Part shown: positions 48,050 to 57,127 of the stretch, piece after piece
Position numbering within the stretch: position 1 is the first letter of the stretch
Layout of the letters: the number at the start of each line of letters is the position of its first letter
Assembly: GCF_013266695.1 (NCBI RefSeq)
Contig: NZ_JABRXF010000001.1
Span: forward strand, 1,431,736-1,495,735
Direction: 5' to 3'
Length of the DNA stretch: 64,000 nt
Origin: Hongsoonwoonella zoysiae
GTDB taxonomy: Bacteria; Pseudomonadota; Alphaproteobacteria; Rhizobiales; Stappiaceae
The notes under the pieces: model-generated
What the model was told of the DNA's origin: nothing
The model's input: only the letters and a program-made list of their open reading frames with translations
Databases searched by the model: none
Program-made: the position numbers and the translations under genes

Positions 48050-48406
48050 ATGAACCAATCCGCCTTCGATGATGATCCGGACAAGGAGCAGCCGCTGGAT
48101 CCCGCCGCCGAGCGTCTGCAACGAAAATTGAAGCGCTTGCTCGGCGTTTCCAGCCTCATCATGGTTTTGGGCTTTATCGCCGTTTTTGCCGCAATCCTAT
48201 ATCGCGTCACATCGGGCGATGCGCAAGCGGACCTGGATGAGATTGCCGCGACCGTCGCGATCGAGGCGAATGCGCAAGTCGTCGATATCGAAATCGCCGA
48301 TGGCCGCATCGTCGCTCTGCTGAGGACGGAAAACGGCACTTACCTCGTCTATATAGATCCGGCTACTGGCCGCGAAATCGGCAGGACGGAATTCGTCTCG
48401 CGTTGA
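48050..48406 (+). CDS. Small single-pass membrane protein, function unknown
   Basis: 118 residues. A charged cytoplasmic start (FDDDPDKEQPLDPAAERLQRKLKRLLG) precedes one membrane helix (34-54, SLIMVLGFIAVFAAILYRV) and a periplasmic beta-rich tail (VDIEIADGRIVALLRTENGTYLVYIDPATG). The ATG at 48050 has ggag 10 bp before it. It is divergent from rluD, an arrangement I believe is common in this order. No functional motif is visible. Confidence 0.78.
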   Translation: MNQSAFDDDPDKEQPLDPAAERLQRKLKRLLGVSSLIMVLGFIAVFAAILYRVTSGDAQADLDEIAATVAIEANAQVVDIEIADGRIVALLRTENGTYLVYIDPATGREIGRTEFVSR

Positions 48407-48511
48407 ATATTCGCCGGCTTTTCCTCAGGTGGGTATTTTGCCGGAAATGGGACTTGCAATAAGCCGGGCGAGCGGTTAGATAACCGCCTCTGTCCGAAGG
48501 ACATGACCGCT

Positions 48512-48587
48512 GCCCCCATCGTCTAGCGGTCTAGGACGCCGCCCTCTCACGGCGGAAACAGGGGTTCGAGTCCCCTTGGGGGTGCCA
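48512..48587 (+). tRNA. tRNA-Glu (anticodon CTC)
   Basis: A full cloverleaf can be drawn. The acceptor gccccca pairs with tgggggt (G1-U72), with discriminator G and encoded CCA. The anticodon arm is ccgcc-CTCTCAC-ggcgg, giving CTC, and the T arm is aggggttcgagtcccct. It closely resembles tRNA-Glu of other Proteobacteria. A weak hairpin cccgg-cact-ccggg (48615-48628) lies downstream. Confidence 0.97.
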
Positions 48588-48671
48588 TTTTCCCGGCGCG
48601 GGACAGCATGTGTTCCCGGCACTCCGGGAGATAAAATCTTCCCTTGCAGCTTAACGATGCACAGTCAGGCG

Positions 48672-49793
48672 CTAGGCTGACACCGCCAGCTTTCTTGCAT
48701 TGATGTCTTTCACCGTGCGGCGCAATTCGCCGAATTCGCTTCGGAACGCCACCGGGCGGAATTTCTTCAAGAGCTCCCTGTCGAGTTTCGCACCCATTTC
48801 AAGCAGGATGGCGTAGGCCACGCGCCGCGAGTAATATTGTTTGTAGGAGCGTTCCTCGGTGAGGGCAGCGAAGATATCGCAAATCGTGATGATGCGGACG
48901 AGCGGCGATATACGGTCACCCCTGAGCCCCTGCGGATAGCCCGATCCGTCAAGATATTCGTGGTGCGAATATGCCACCTCAATGATCCGTTCATCCATGT
49001 TCGCTTGTGATGAAAGGATTTCCCGGCCGAACTCGGGGTGGCGCTTGACCAGACCGCATTCCTCCTCATCAAGCTCTCCGGGTTTGTCCAGAACTGAGAG
49101 AGGAATACGGACCTTGCCAATGTCGTGAAGCAGCCCGGCATGCACCAGTATGTTTATCGTCTCGGTATCCAGCCCCAATTCCTCGCCGAATGCAGCGGCG
49201 TATCCGCTCACCATCATGGAATGGCAGTAGGTGTGGCTGTGATGTTTCTGCACGACGTCCATCCAGCTATCGACGCCTTGGCCATGAACTGCGTCGATCA
49301 CATTCCTGGCGCAGGCGAGGATGCCGGATTCGGGCAGAGGGGCTTCGACTATGGCTGACTGCGTGATATCCGCGTAAAGCGAATCCACGCGCATCGCCGC
49401 GGCAGCGGCTGCATTCGCCTCTACCCGATAGAACGGGTTGCCGAGGTCGCGGAAGATCTTTCGTAATGAAAGATTGATCACGCACTTTGATTCGGCGCGG
49501 CCGAGTATGGTCGCGCCGCCGATCGCGCAGGCCTGGACGATTTCCTGGCGGTCGCTCCTGGAGGCGAAAACGATCTTCGGTTTGTCCGGCAGGATTCGGA
49601 ACAGCTTGCGAATGAAGGAGACATTCGCTTCCGAGTTGAGGCTGAGATCCATGACAAGCATGCTTGCCTCGCTGGCTTGCTCGATCTTGAAGCCGGAGAC
49701 AGGCTGAAATTTCGCCCGGCAGAGATAGGGGATCGTTTTAACCATGCCTCGAGGCGAATTATCGTCATCCAGAATTATCAGAGCGTCGATCAT
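48672..49793 (-). CDS. HD-GYP domain cyclic-di-GMP phosphodiesterase with receiver-like N-terminus
   Basis: 373 residues. Residues 1-120 look like a divergent receiver: acidic DDD at 9-11 and a possible phospho-acceptor Asp49 in LVMDLSLN. The usual Thr/Lys switch positions are not clear. From about 180 to 350 lies an HD-GYP domain with HAGLLHDIGKVRIP (His218, His223-Asp224), KRHPEFG, SHHEYLDGSGYPQG (GYP at 285-287) and DIFAALTEERSY. The intact HD and GYP motifs predict hydrolysis of c-di-GMP. It has no membrane segment. It stands alone between the tRNA and a 214-bp gap shared with the coiled-coil gene. Confidence 0.9.
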   Translation of the reverse strand: MIDALIILDDDNSPRGMVKTIPYLCRAKFQPVSGFKIEQASEASMLVMDLSLNSEANVSFIRKLFRILPDKPKIVFASRSDRQEIVQACAIGGATILGRAESKCVINLSLRKIFRDLGNPFYRVEANAAAAAAMRVDSLYADITQSAIVEAPLPESGILACARNVIDAVHGQGVDSWMDVVQKHHSHTYCHSMMVSGYAAAFGEELGLDTETINILVHAGLLHDIGKVRIPLSVLDKPGELDEEECGLVKRHPEFGREILSSQANMDERIIEVAYSHHEYLDGSGYPQGLRGDRISPLVRIITICDIFAALTEERSYKQYYSRRVAYAILLEMGAKLDRELLKKFRPVAFRSEFGELRRTVKDINARKLAVSA

Positions 49794-50007
49794 AAATCTC
49801 TTGGCCCTCGCTCATGAATTAAGTAAATGCCTTAGCGGAAAGGATCGTTCGCTCGCGTTAATACAACGTAAAGTTACATTGAGAATCAGGCTGTGGCGTT
49901 TTGGAAGAGGATTGTGCAAGCCTTGGAGTTAAATTTCCGTTCGGAAGCGTGCTTTTATAAATTCGGTTTATAAATAGAAATCTTGAGTAGCGAAAGCGAC
50001 GGATTTA

Positions 50008-51150
50008 TCAGCGATGCGCCGCAATATTGGATGGGTTGGTGGAGTTTTCTACTGTTTTTTCAGTTATTTCCTTGCGCGCCGCAAGAATTTTCCGCGCCAG
50101 GGTACCCAGGCGCGCGTTTCCGTCGCTGTACTCCTTCTCTAGCTTCAGCGCGGCCAGGTCCGCGTCATCCGCAAGCTGCGCCGTGATGCGCGCCGCTATG
50201 TCTTTGAGGGCTTCGCGCAGCCCGCTTGTTTCGCCGCCGCCAAGGACCTGCCGAAGGCTTGCGTTTTCCTCCTCAAGAACCGCAATGCGGGTTTTGAGAT
50301 CGCCATCTTCCATATCGTAAGATAGTCCCGAAGCATTATCTTCAAGACGCTCCAGCTGCAGGTTGAGCCTCGTGATTTCCGCCTGGGCGGCAATGTAGCG
50401 CGTCTCCATGTCGAAGATCTTGTTTTCTAGCGCCTTTTGCTTGTCGCGCGCGGCTTTGTCCGCCGGCACAATTTCCCTGCTGCCCTGAGTTGCCGTGTCC
50501 GCCTCGCGCAGTTTCGCCTCCACCTTGCGCAGTTTTTCCGTAAGCGAGGCGTTTTCCAGTTCAAGCGTGGCAATCTTCGTAATGGCGGCCGCATTCGCTG
50601 ACGCGGCTATTTCCTCGGTCAAAGATTCATCGTGCTCGTCGTTCCCGCTTTCCGCCGGCGAAAGCGCAGAAGGTGGAGCCTCAGATTCATTGGCCGGCTG
50701 CGAACGGGCCAACCTAACCGCTTCCCGTTTGGTTTTCAGGTCGAGTTCGCGCTGCAGATTGCGGGCAATGCCGTTCGCCCGTGCGAGATCGGATTCAAGA
50801 GAGGTGATCTTCTGATGAAGCTCCTCGTTTCGAGCGGCCGCCTCGTCGAGCATTCGAGCGCTTGCGTCACGCTCCTGTTTCATCGCCGTCGCGTGGGCTT
50901 CCGACCGGTCCCGCTCGATACGGTTTTCGGCAAGTTCGGAATAAAGACCTTCGAGGCGTTTTTCCAACTTGCAGCAGGCAACGGCGTGCTGGGCCCGCAA
51001 GGCGCTCATTTCCGCCCTTGCGTCACTTGCGGAAAGCGGGCTGGTCGCCTCGATAGCCTGATGCGTCAACCTCACGGCACGTCTCCAGACGGCCGGTATG
51101 ATCGCCACCGAAATCAGCCCGGCTACGAAGAAGCCGAGCGCCCCGTACAT
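50008..51150 (-). CDS. Membrane-anchored coiled-coil protein
   Basis: About 380 residues from ATG 51150 (MYGALGFFVAGLISVAII). In-frame TTG codons at 51165 and 51204 could add five or eighteen residues, and the start is uncertain. A single N-terminal membrane helix (residues 3-22) is followed by PAVWRRAVRLTHQAIEATSP and two long coiled coils (about 45-155 and 195-300). A short C-terminal helical part follows. The conserved opening with the arginine-rich patch after the helix is shared by a Rhizobiales family of unknown function. A structural or scaffolding role at the inner membrane is inference. Confidence 0.75.
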   Translation of the reverse strand: MYGALGFFVAGLISVAIIPAVWRRAVRLTHQAIEATSPLSASDARAEMSALRAQHAVACCKLEKRLEGLYSELAENRIERDRSEAHATAMKQERDASARMLDEAAARNEELHQKITSLESDLARANGIARNLQRELDLKTKREAVRLARSQPANESEAPPSALSPAESGNDEHDESLTEEIAASANAAAITKIATLELENASLTEKLRKVEAKLREADTATQGSREIVPADKAARDKQKALENKIFDMETRYIAAQAEITRLNLQLERLEDNASGLSYDMEDGDLKTRIAVLEEENASLRQVLGGGETSGLREALKDIAARITAQLADDADLAALKLEKEYSDGNARLGTLARKILAARKEITEKTVENSTNPSNIAAHR

Positions 51151-51298
51151 CAATACTTCAATCAAGACCGTACACCGCGTCCTTTCGGCAGGCTTTGCTG
51201 ACAATTCTCCTTAACCGAGAAAGGCATGCCGGCCAAGTCAAACCCGGTAACACAGTGAAATGTAATGCTCTGACGCGCGGGTTCGAGAGGCCCGAACC

Positions 51299-51889
51299 TC
51301 AGAAGGGATTCCAGGTCGGAGACCGGGTGAATTTCAGGTAGCCGACATTTATACCAAGCCGGGCACCGACGCCGGCGCGAACCGGCACTACGAAAATGTC
51401 ATGGTTGGACAGCACCGTCATCCCGAAGCCGCCGACGAGATAGGCCGAACCGTTCACGCCGACGTAACGCCGATAGATAGCATCCGTCGCCGGGAGGTTG
51501 TAGACCAGCATCATGACGCGTGCGCCGTCGCCGCCGAAATCCCAACCGATCGATGGCCCTTGCCAGAAGACCTTGTGGACACCGGCGTTGCGCGTATAGA
51601 GATCGCCTTCGCCGTAACGCGCGCCTGCCACGATCGCGCCGGAGCCTTCTTCGCCAAGAATATATCCATTTGGCTCACCATATTGCTTTACGGCATGTTC
51701 GACGACGGACGCGAGGCCGCCCGATATCTGACCGAAGAAACGGTGGCCGGCATCGACCAACTCGCTTTGGCTGTAGGTCTGGGGTTGCTGGGCATTCGCC
51801 GTCGCCGCGAAGAGAGTAGACAGGGCGGCAAGTGACAGGGCGACAAGGGTCAGCAGGCGATGAGGGCAGCCCGCGGTCCGCTTGATCAT
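51299..51889 (-). CDS. eipA: DUF1134 periplasmic protein (EipA, envelope integrity)
   Basis: 196 residues with a signal peptide (core LLTLVALSLAALSTLFAATANA, cleavage near residue 33). The mature protein is a small beta-barrel type typical of DUF1134: GYILGEEGSGAIVAGARYGEG, KVFWQGPSIGWDFGGDGARV and LVGGFGMTVLS. The Brucella abortus member, EipA, protects the envelope and is needed for virulence, and its gene is under direct CtrA control. Here I find no TTAA element in the upstream DNA to 52083. A short inverted repeat ggttcg/cgaacc sits just after its stop codon. Confidence 0.85.
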   Translation of the reverse strand: MIKRTAGCPHRLLTLVALSLAALSTLFAATANAQQPQTYSQSELVDAGHRFFGQISGGLASVVEHAVKQYGEPNGYILGEEGSGAIVAGARYGEGDLYTRNAGVHKVFWQGPSIGWDFGGDGARVMMLVYNLPATDAIYRRYVGVNGSAYLVGGFGMTVLSNHDIFVVPVRAGVGARLGINVGYLKFTRSPTWNPF

Positions 51890-52083
51890 GCTTCAATCCT
51901 TCTATCCGCGGCCGCTCGTCCGGCGGCTCATTTGGTCGACCCAGGTCCGGCTACGGCCGTTGTTCCACGGAAAGTAACTGCGCTCTCCGGGAGTGACTTC
52001 GACCTGGTATCCGGTACCGTGCGTCTTGCCCGCCGGCTGAGAATCGCATGAACCTTCCCGGAGCGAATCACGGAACCGAATCA

Positions 52084-52569
52084 ATGAAACAGTGTAGACG
52101 AAATCGGATCAGATTATGGTCCGTGGCCGGTCTATCCCATGCTTTGTCGCTTTTTCTGGCATTCGCCGTCATGGCCGAGGGGCTGGATTACGCGGTTGAC
52201 CCGTCTACCGGCTATGCGCTGAGCGGACACGATCCGCTTTCCTATTTCATCGACGGCAGGCCCCGCAGCGGCGATGCGTCCATAGAGTACCGCTGGGACG
52301 GAGCGGTATGGGTTTTTGTCAATGAAGGAAACCGGGATGCTTTTGCGTCCGATCCGGACGTCTACGCACCGCAATTTTCGGGATGCGATCCGCACGCCCT
52401 GTCCGAGGGCTATGCGACCATTGGCAATCCGGCGATATTCGCGATCATAGACCGCCGCCTCTACCTGTTTCATTCAGAAGTGAACCGGTTTCTCTTCCTC
52501 TCCAATCCTTCCCTGCTTCTTGAAGAGGCAAGGACCAGGGCGCGATCGCTCGATTGCCGGACAGGCTGA
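52084..52569 (+). CDS. Exported YHS-like domain protein
   Basis: 161 residues from ATG 52084 (preceded by ggaa); an in-frame ATG at 52048 is possible. A basic start and hydrophobic core (LSHALSLFLAFAVMAEG) form a signal peptide. The body matches the YHS-type fold seen in many alphaproteobacterial exported proteins: DPSTGYALSGHDPLSYFIDGRP, VWVFVNEGNRDAFASDPDVYAPQFSG. The metal-binding cysteines of true YHS domains are mostly absent. It is divergent from eipA (194 bp) and 127 bp before chpT. Confidence 0.8.
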   Translation: MKQCRRNRIRLWSVAGLSHALSLFLAFAVMAEGLDYAVDPSTGYALSGHDPLSYFIDGRPRSGDASIEYRWDGAVWVFVNEGNRDAFASDPDVYAPQFSGCDPHALSEGYATIGNPAIFAIIDRRLYLFHSEVNRFLFLSNPSLLLEEARTRARSLDCRTG

Positions 52570-52696
52570 AGCATGTCGAAAGGCTGGCTTGGCACGGGCT
52601 TGCGGCAAGTGTAACCCTGTCAAGGCCGGTCGAATCATCGTGCAACGGTCCGGCCGATGCGGCTTCAGGGGAAAGCTTTGCGCTAGAGGTAGGCTC

Positions 52697-53341
52697 ATGA
52701 CGACGATTAACGATCTTTCCGCGCTCGATCTCGCAGCTCTGGTCGCCAGTCGCGTGTGCCACGATATCATATCCCCCGTAGGAGCGATTACGAGCGGTCT
52801 TGAGGTCCTCGACGAGGAGGGCAACGAGGACATGCGGGAATTCGCGATGGACCTGATCCGCAGCAGTTCGCGGCGAGCCTCGGCGAAGCTCCAGTTTGCG
52901 CGCCTTGCCTTCGGTGCGGCGGGGTCCGCCGGCTCGGCGATCGACCTTGGCGACGCGCAAAAGGTCGCGGAAGGGTTCATGGAGAACGAGAAGGCGGAGC
53001 TCGAATGGAATGTGCCGCGCCTCCTGATGGCCAAGAACAAGGTCAAGCTCCTGCTCAACCTCATTCTCATTGCCAATCAGTGCGTGCCACGCGGCGGCCT
53101 GATCGTGGTGAAAATGGACGGTGACGAGGAGCGTCCGGCCTTCTCGCTCCGTGCCACCGGCGACTATGCCAAGATCCCTGCCGTGATGACCGAAATCCTG
53201 TCCGGCGAGGACGTCGAACGCATCGATGCGCATTCGGTTCAGCCGGCTTATACCCTTATGCTCGCTGAAGATTCCAACATGAATTTACAGATTGTTAAGC
53301 AAGAAGAAGCTGTTTTGATTACTTCCGCAGCGAGAGATTAG
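52697..53341 (+). CDS. chpT: Histidine phosphotransferase ChpT
   Basis: 214 residues from ATG 52697 (MTTINDLSALDLAALVASRVCHDIISPVG). The phospho-accepting His22 is in RVCHDI, in the DHp-like helix; the remainder is a pseudo-kinase domain without ATP-binding residues. In Caulobacter and Brucella, ChpT passes phosphate from the hybrid kinase CckA to CtrA and CpdR. ctrA is encoded 6 kb to the right. ATG is preceded by a weak site (agaggtagg). Confidence 0.93.
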   Translation: MTTINDLSALDLAALVASRVCHDIISPVGAITSGLEVLDEEGNEDMREFAMDLIRSSSRRASAKLQFARLAFGAAGSAGSAIDLGDAQKVAEGFMENEKAELEWNVPRLLMAKNKVKLLLNLILIANQCVPRGGLIVVKMDGDEERPAFSLRATGDYAKIPAVMTEILSGEDVERIDAHSVQPAYTLMLAEDSNMNLQIVKQEEAVLITSAARD

Positions 53342-53470
53342 ACGGCCGCAAAACGAAGTTCGATCGTTTCAGTCTATCTTAACAGTTGAACGTCACACTC
53401 CTCGACAGTCATAAGGCGCCGGGTGGCCTCCCGGATGCTCCCAATAGTAACCAGTCGGGTGAGTGTGGCC

Positions 53471-56230
53471 ATGGACGATCTCCTTAGCGAGTTTCTTACT
53501 GAGACGAATGAAAGCCTCGACGTCGTCGACGTCGAGCTTGTGAAATTTGAACAAGAACCCAACAACGCGACTATTCTCGATAATATTTTTCGTCTGGTCC
53601 ACACGATCAAGGGAACCTGCGGCTTCCTTGGTTTGCCCCGGCTGGAAGCGTTGGCGCATGCGGCCGAGACGCTTATGGGCAAATTCCGAGACGGTTCGCC
53701 GGTTACGCCGGAAGCCGTTTCCCTGATCCTCAATTCGATCGACCGGATCAAGGAAATTCTCTCGGAACTGGAAGCCGCCGGCGGGGCAGAGCCTGAAGGG
53801 TCGGATGACGATCTGATTTCCGAGCTGGAGCGCATGTCCTTGAGCGCGGAAGCCGGGTCCGGGGAGGATGAGGCCGAAGGCGAGGAAGCGGCGGACGATC
53901 ACGCGGAGGGCGAGCTCGTCTACCAGGTTCTGGAACGCCCCTTGCGCCCGGGAGAGGTGTCTCTCGACGACCTGGAAAAGGCATTCCAGGAGACGGAGGC
54001 CGAGGTTGAGCTGCCCGATACCGCGGATGGCGAAGATGATCATGATGACCAGCCGGGCGAAATTCTAACGGGCGCGGAAGCGGCCGACGCCGACGCCGAC
54101 GGGAAAAAGCCCACGGTGGAAAAGAAGAAGCAAAACAAGTCGGGCAAGAGCGGAAGTGTTTCGAACCAGACCATTCGCGTTTCCGTGGAAACGCTGGAAC
54201 ACCTGATGACGATGGTGTCCGAGCTGGTCCTGACGCGAAATCAGTTGCTGGAAATTGTGCGGCGCCATGAGGATTCCGAATTCAAGGTTCCGCTGCAACG
54301 TCTTTCGAACGTGACGGCCGAGCTACAGGAAGGCGTCATGAAGACGCGCATGCAGCCGATCGGCAATGCATGGCAGAAACTGCCGCGGATCGTGCGCGAT
54401 CTCAGTCAGGAACTCGAAAAGCCGATCGAGCTTGAGATGGTCGGCGCGGACACCGAGCTCGACCGGCAGGTTCTGGAGCTCATCAAGGATCCGCTGACCC
54501 ACATGGTCCGCAACTCCGCCGACCACGGCCTGGAGATGCCGGCGGACCGGCGTGCCGCCGGCAAGTCGGACAAGGGTACCATTACCTTGTCCGCCTATCA
54601 TGAAGGCGGTCACATCATCATCGAGGTGCGCGACAACGGGCGAGGGCTCGATGTCGACAAGATCAAGGCGAAAGCCGTTAGCAACGGGCTGGCGAGCGAG
54701 GCCGAGCTGGAGAAGATGACGGATCAGCAGATCCATCGTTTCATCTTCCATGCAGGTTTCTCCACCGCAGCCCAGGTGACGAGCGTATCCGGCCGCGGCG
54801 TCGGCATGGATGTCGTGCGCAACAACATCGAGCTTATTGGCGGATCGGTCGATCTTCGCTCCGTACCCGGTAAGGGCACGAGCTTCATCATCAAGATCCC
54901 GCTGACGCTTGCGATCGTCTCCACGCTCATCGTCGAGGCTTCCGGCGACCGTTTCGCGATCCCGCAGCTTTCGGTGGTGGAACTGGTGCGTGTCCAGACC
55001 AACTCGGAGCACAAGATCGAGCGCATCAAGGACACGCCTGTTCTTCGGCTGCGTAACAAGCTTTTGCCGCTTGTCCATCTCTCGCATCTGCTCGGAATTT
55101 CCGAAGAGCCGGTGGATGACAACGCGATCGAGCAGGACAACGGTTTCATCGTCGTCATGCAGGTCGGCAGCCAGACCTTCGGTGTCGTGGTGGACGGGGT
55201 TTTCCATACCGAGGAAATCGTCGTGAAGCCGATGTCCACCATGCTTCGCAATCTGACGATGTTCTCGGGCAACACGATCCTGGGAGATGGTTCGGTGATC
55301 ATGATCATCGATCCGAACGGGGTCGCAAGCGCCATGGCAAGCCATGCATCCAGCGCTGTCGCAGAGGAAAACGCCACGGAGCAGGCCGACCTCCTTCAGG
55401 AGGCGATCGACGGGCAGGCGACGATTTCCATGCTTCTCTTCCGCGCCGGTTCGCCGGAACCGAAGGCCGTGCCGCTTTCTCTCGTTACGCGGTTGGAGGA
55501 ATTCGAGGTTTCCAAGATCGAGCGTTCAAACGGGCGAGACCTGGTTCAGTATCGCGGGGCGCTCATGCCGCTCGTCTATGTCGATCCGGGACACACGCAC
55601 CGCGCAGAAGGGACGCAGCCGATGCTCGTCTTCTCCGACTCCGGCCGCTCCATGGGCCTCGTTGTCGACGAGATCGTGGACATCGTCGAGGATCGCATGA
55701 ACATCGAGGTCGGCTCGGAGCGCGCCGGCATCCTCGGCTCGGCGGTCATCAAGGAGCGGGCGACTGAGATCATCGACCTTGGATATTATCTGCCGCAGGC
55801 TTTCGACGACTGGTTCATGCGCAAGGAAATGGAATCTTCGGCGCTGACCAAGAAGGTCCTCCTTGTCGACGACAGCGCATTCTTCCGCAACATGCTGACC
55901 CCCGTCCTCAAGGCGGCCGGTTACGACGTGACCGCTTGCGGAAGCGCACAAGCCGCTTTCGAGCAGCTTGAAAACGGCGATACGTTCAATGCGATCGTCA
56001 GCGACATAGAAATGCCGGAGATTAACGGCTTCGAATTGTGCGAGGCATTAAGGCGTGACCAGCGTTTCCGCCAGATGCCGATCCTGGCGCTTTCGGCGGT
56101 CGTTACGCCGGCCTCAATTGAACGCGGGCGCCAGGCGGGTTTCGACGACTATGTGGCGAAGTTCGACCGTCCTGGCCTGATCGCGGCGCTCAAGGATGTC
56201 TTCTCCGGTGAACTGGGAATTGCAGCATGA
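53471..56230 (+). CDS. cheA: Hybrid chemotaxis kinase CheA with C-terminal receiver
   Basis: 919 residues from ATG 53471. Order: HPt P1 (1-105, phospho-His44 in RLVHTIKGTCG), acidic linker, dimerisation P3 (about 230-295), HATPase P4 (about 335-475; HMVRNSADHGLE, IEVRDNGRGLD, SGRGVGMDVV), CheW-like P5 (475-615), a second CheW-like segment (about 645-780, FRAGSPEPKAVPLSLVTRLE), and a receiver (790-919) with phospho-Asp845 in VSDIEMPEINGFE. No CheY-binding P2 is obvious. It phosphorylates CheY and CheB. The fused receiver may act as a phosphate sink. Its stop overlaps cheW as ATGA. Confidence 0.95.
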   Translation: MDDLLSEFLTETNESLDVVDVELVKFEQEPNNATILDNIFRLVHTIKGTCGFLGLPRLEALAHAAETLMGKFRDGSPVTPEAVSLILNSIDRIKEILSELEAAGGAEPEGSDDDLISELERMSLSAEAGSGEDEAEGEEAADDHAEGELVYQVLERPLRPGEVSLDDLEKAFQETEAEVELPDTADGEDDHDDQPGEILTGAEAADADADGKKPTVEKKKQNKSGKSGSVSNQTIRVSVETLEHLMTMVSELVLTRNQLLEIVRRHEDSEFKVPLQRLSNVTAELQEGVMKTRMQPIGNAWQKLPRIVRDLSQELEKPIELEMVGADTELDRQVLELIKDPLTHMVRNSADHGLEMPADRRAAGKSDKGTITLSAYHEGGHIIIEVRDNGRGLDVDKIKAKAVSNGLASEAELEKMTDQQIHRFIFHAGFSTAAQVTSVSGRGVGMDVVRNNIELIGGSVDLRSVPGKGTSFIIKIPLTLAIVSTLIVEASGDRFAIPQLSVVELVRVQTNSEHKIERIKDTPVLRLRNKLLPLVHLSHLLGISEEPVDDNAIEQDNGFIVVMQVGSQTFGVVVDGVFHTEEIVVKPMSTMLRNLTMFSGNTILGDGSVIMIIDPNGVASAMASHASSAVAEENATEQADLLQEAIDGQATISMLLFRAGSPEPKAVPLSLVTRLEEFEVSKIERSNGRDLVQYRGALMPLVYVDPGHTHRAEGTQPMLVFSDSGRSMGLVVDEIVDIVEDRMNIEVGSERAGILGSAVIKERATEIIDLGYYLPQAFDDWFMRKEMESSALTKKVLLVDDSAFFRNMLTPVLKAAGYDVTACGSAQAAFEQLENGDTFNAIVSDIEMPEINGFELCEALRRDQRFRQMPILALSAVVTPASIERGRQAGFDDYVAKFDRPGLIAALKDVFSGELGIAA

Positions 56231-56700
56231 CGAAACAGGATGTTTTCTCAACCGCAACCGACGATACGGTCCAATACGTCACGGTCGTGATCGGGGGACA
56301 GCTCTTCGGCCTGCCGATTTCCCAGGTGCATGACGTATTCATGCCGGAAACCGTCACCCGCGTGCCCCTGGCCGCGCGGGAGGTGGCCGGGGTTCTCAAT
56401 TTGCGGGGCCGCATCGTAACCGCCATCGACATGCGCAAACGGTTGCATCTGGAGCCGCGCGAAATGGGGCAGATGATGGCCGTCGGCATCGAACACAAGG
56501 GAGAATCCTACGGCCTTGTGATTGATTCGGTTGGCGAGGTGCTGACTCTGAGCGCGGACACGCGCGAGGCGAACCCTACAAATCTCGACAAGCGCTGGGC
56601 GGAGATCGCGGGTGGCGTTCATCGTCTGGAGGGAAAACTCATGGTGATTCTCGATGTGGAACGGCTACTCGGCTCGATGATCGAGCCGATGGCGGCTTGA
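56227..56700 (+). CDS. cheW: Chemotaxis coupling protein CheW
   Basis: 157 residues. The CheW fold is recognised in VTVVIGGQLFGLPISQVHDVF, RVPLAAREVAGVLNLRGRIVTAIDMRKRL and YGLVIDSVGEVLTLSADT. It links receptors to CheA. ATG overlaps the cheA stop as ATGA; cheY follows after 47 bp. Confidence 0.96.
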   Translation: MTKQDVFSTATDDTVQYVTVVIGGQLFGLPISQVHDVFMPETVTRVPLAAREVAGVLNLRGRIVTAIDMRKRLHLEPREMGQMMAVGIEHKGESYGLVIDSVGEVLTLSADTREANPTNLDKRWAEIAGGVHRLEGKLMVILDVERLLGSMIEPMAA

Positions 56701-56747
56701 GGAACAGTAGGTCGGGGCGGGGCGTCGGTTCTCGGGAGCAAATGTAG

Positions 56748-57113
56748 ATGAAGCACTGTTTGGTTGTTGACGATTCCAGCGTCATTCGCAAAGTCGCCCG
56801 GCGCATTCTGGAGGATCTGGATTTCGACATTGCAGAGGCCGAGGACGGCAAGCAAGCCCTTGAAGCTTGCCGTGACCAGATGCCGGATGCGATCCTTCTG
56901 GATTGGAACATGCCCGTGATGGACGGGCTTGAGTTTCTGACGACGCTTCGCCGGGAGACGGGTGGCGACAAGCCCATCGTCGTCTTCTGCACGACGGAAA
57001 ACGATGTCGCTCATATCACGCGCGCCATCCGCGCGGGTGCGAATGAATACATCATGAAACCGTTCGACAAGGAGATAGTGGAAGCCAAGTTCCAGGAAGT
57101 CGGCTTGATCTAG
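56748..57113 (+). CDS. cheY: Chemotaxis response regulator CheY
   Basis: 121 residues, a single receiver domain: acidic pair Asp8-Asp9, phospho-Asp52 in ILLDWNMPVMDG, Thr in FCTTEND, and Lys in YIMKPFDKE. The stand-alone receiver, in a cheA-cheW-cheY-cheB-cheR operon, is the motor-directed output regulator. It is distinct from the receiver fused to CheA. Confidence 0.95.
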   Translation: MKHCLVVDDSSVIRKVARRILEDLDFDIAEAEDGKQALEACRDQMPDAILLDWNMPVMDGLEFLTTLRRETGGDKPIVVFCTTENDVAHITRAIRAGANEYIMKPFDKEIVEAKFQEVGLI

Positions 57114-57127
57114 GGCGGGCCCATCGC

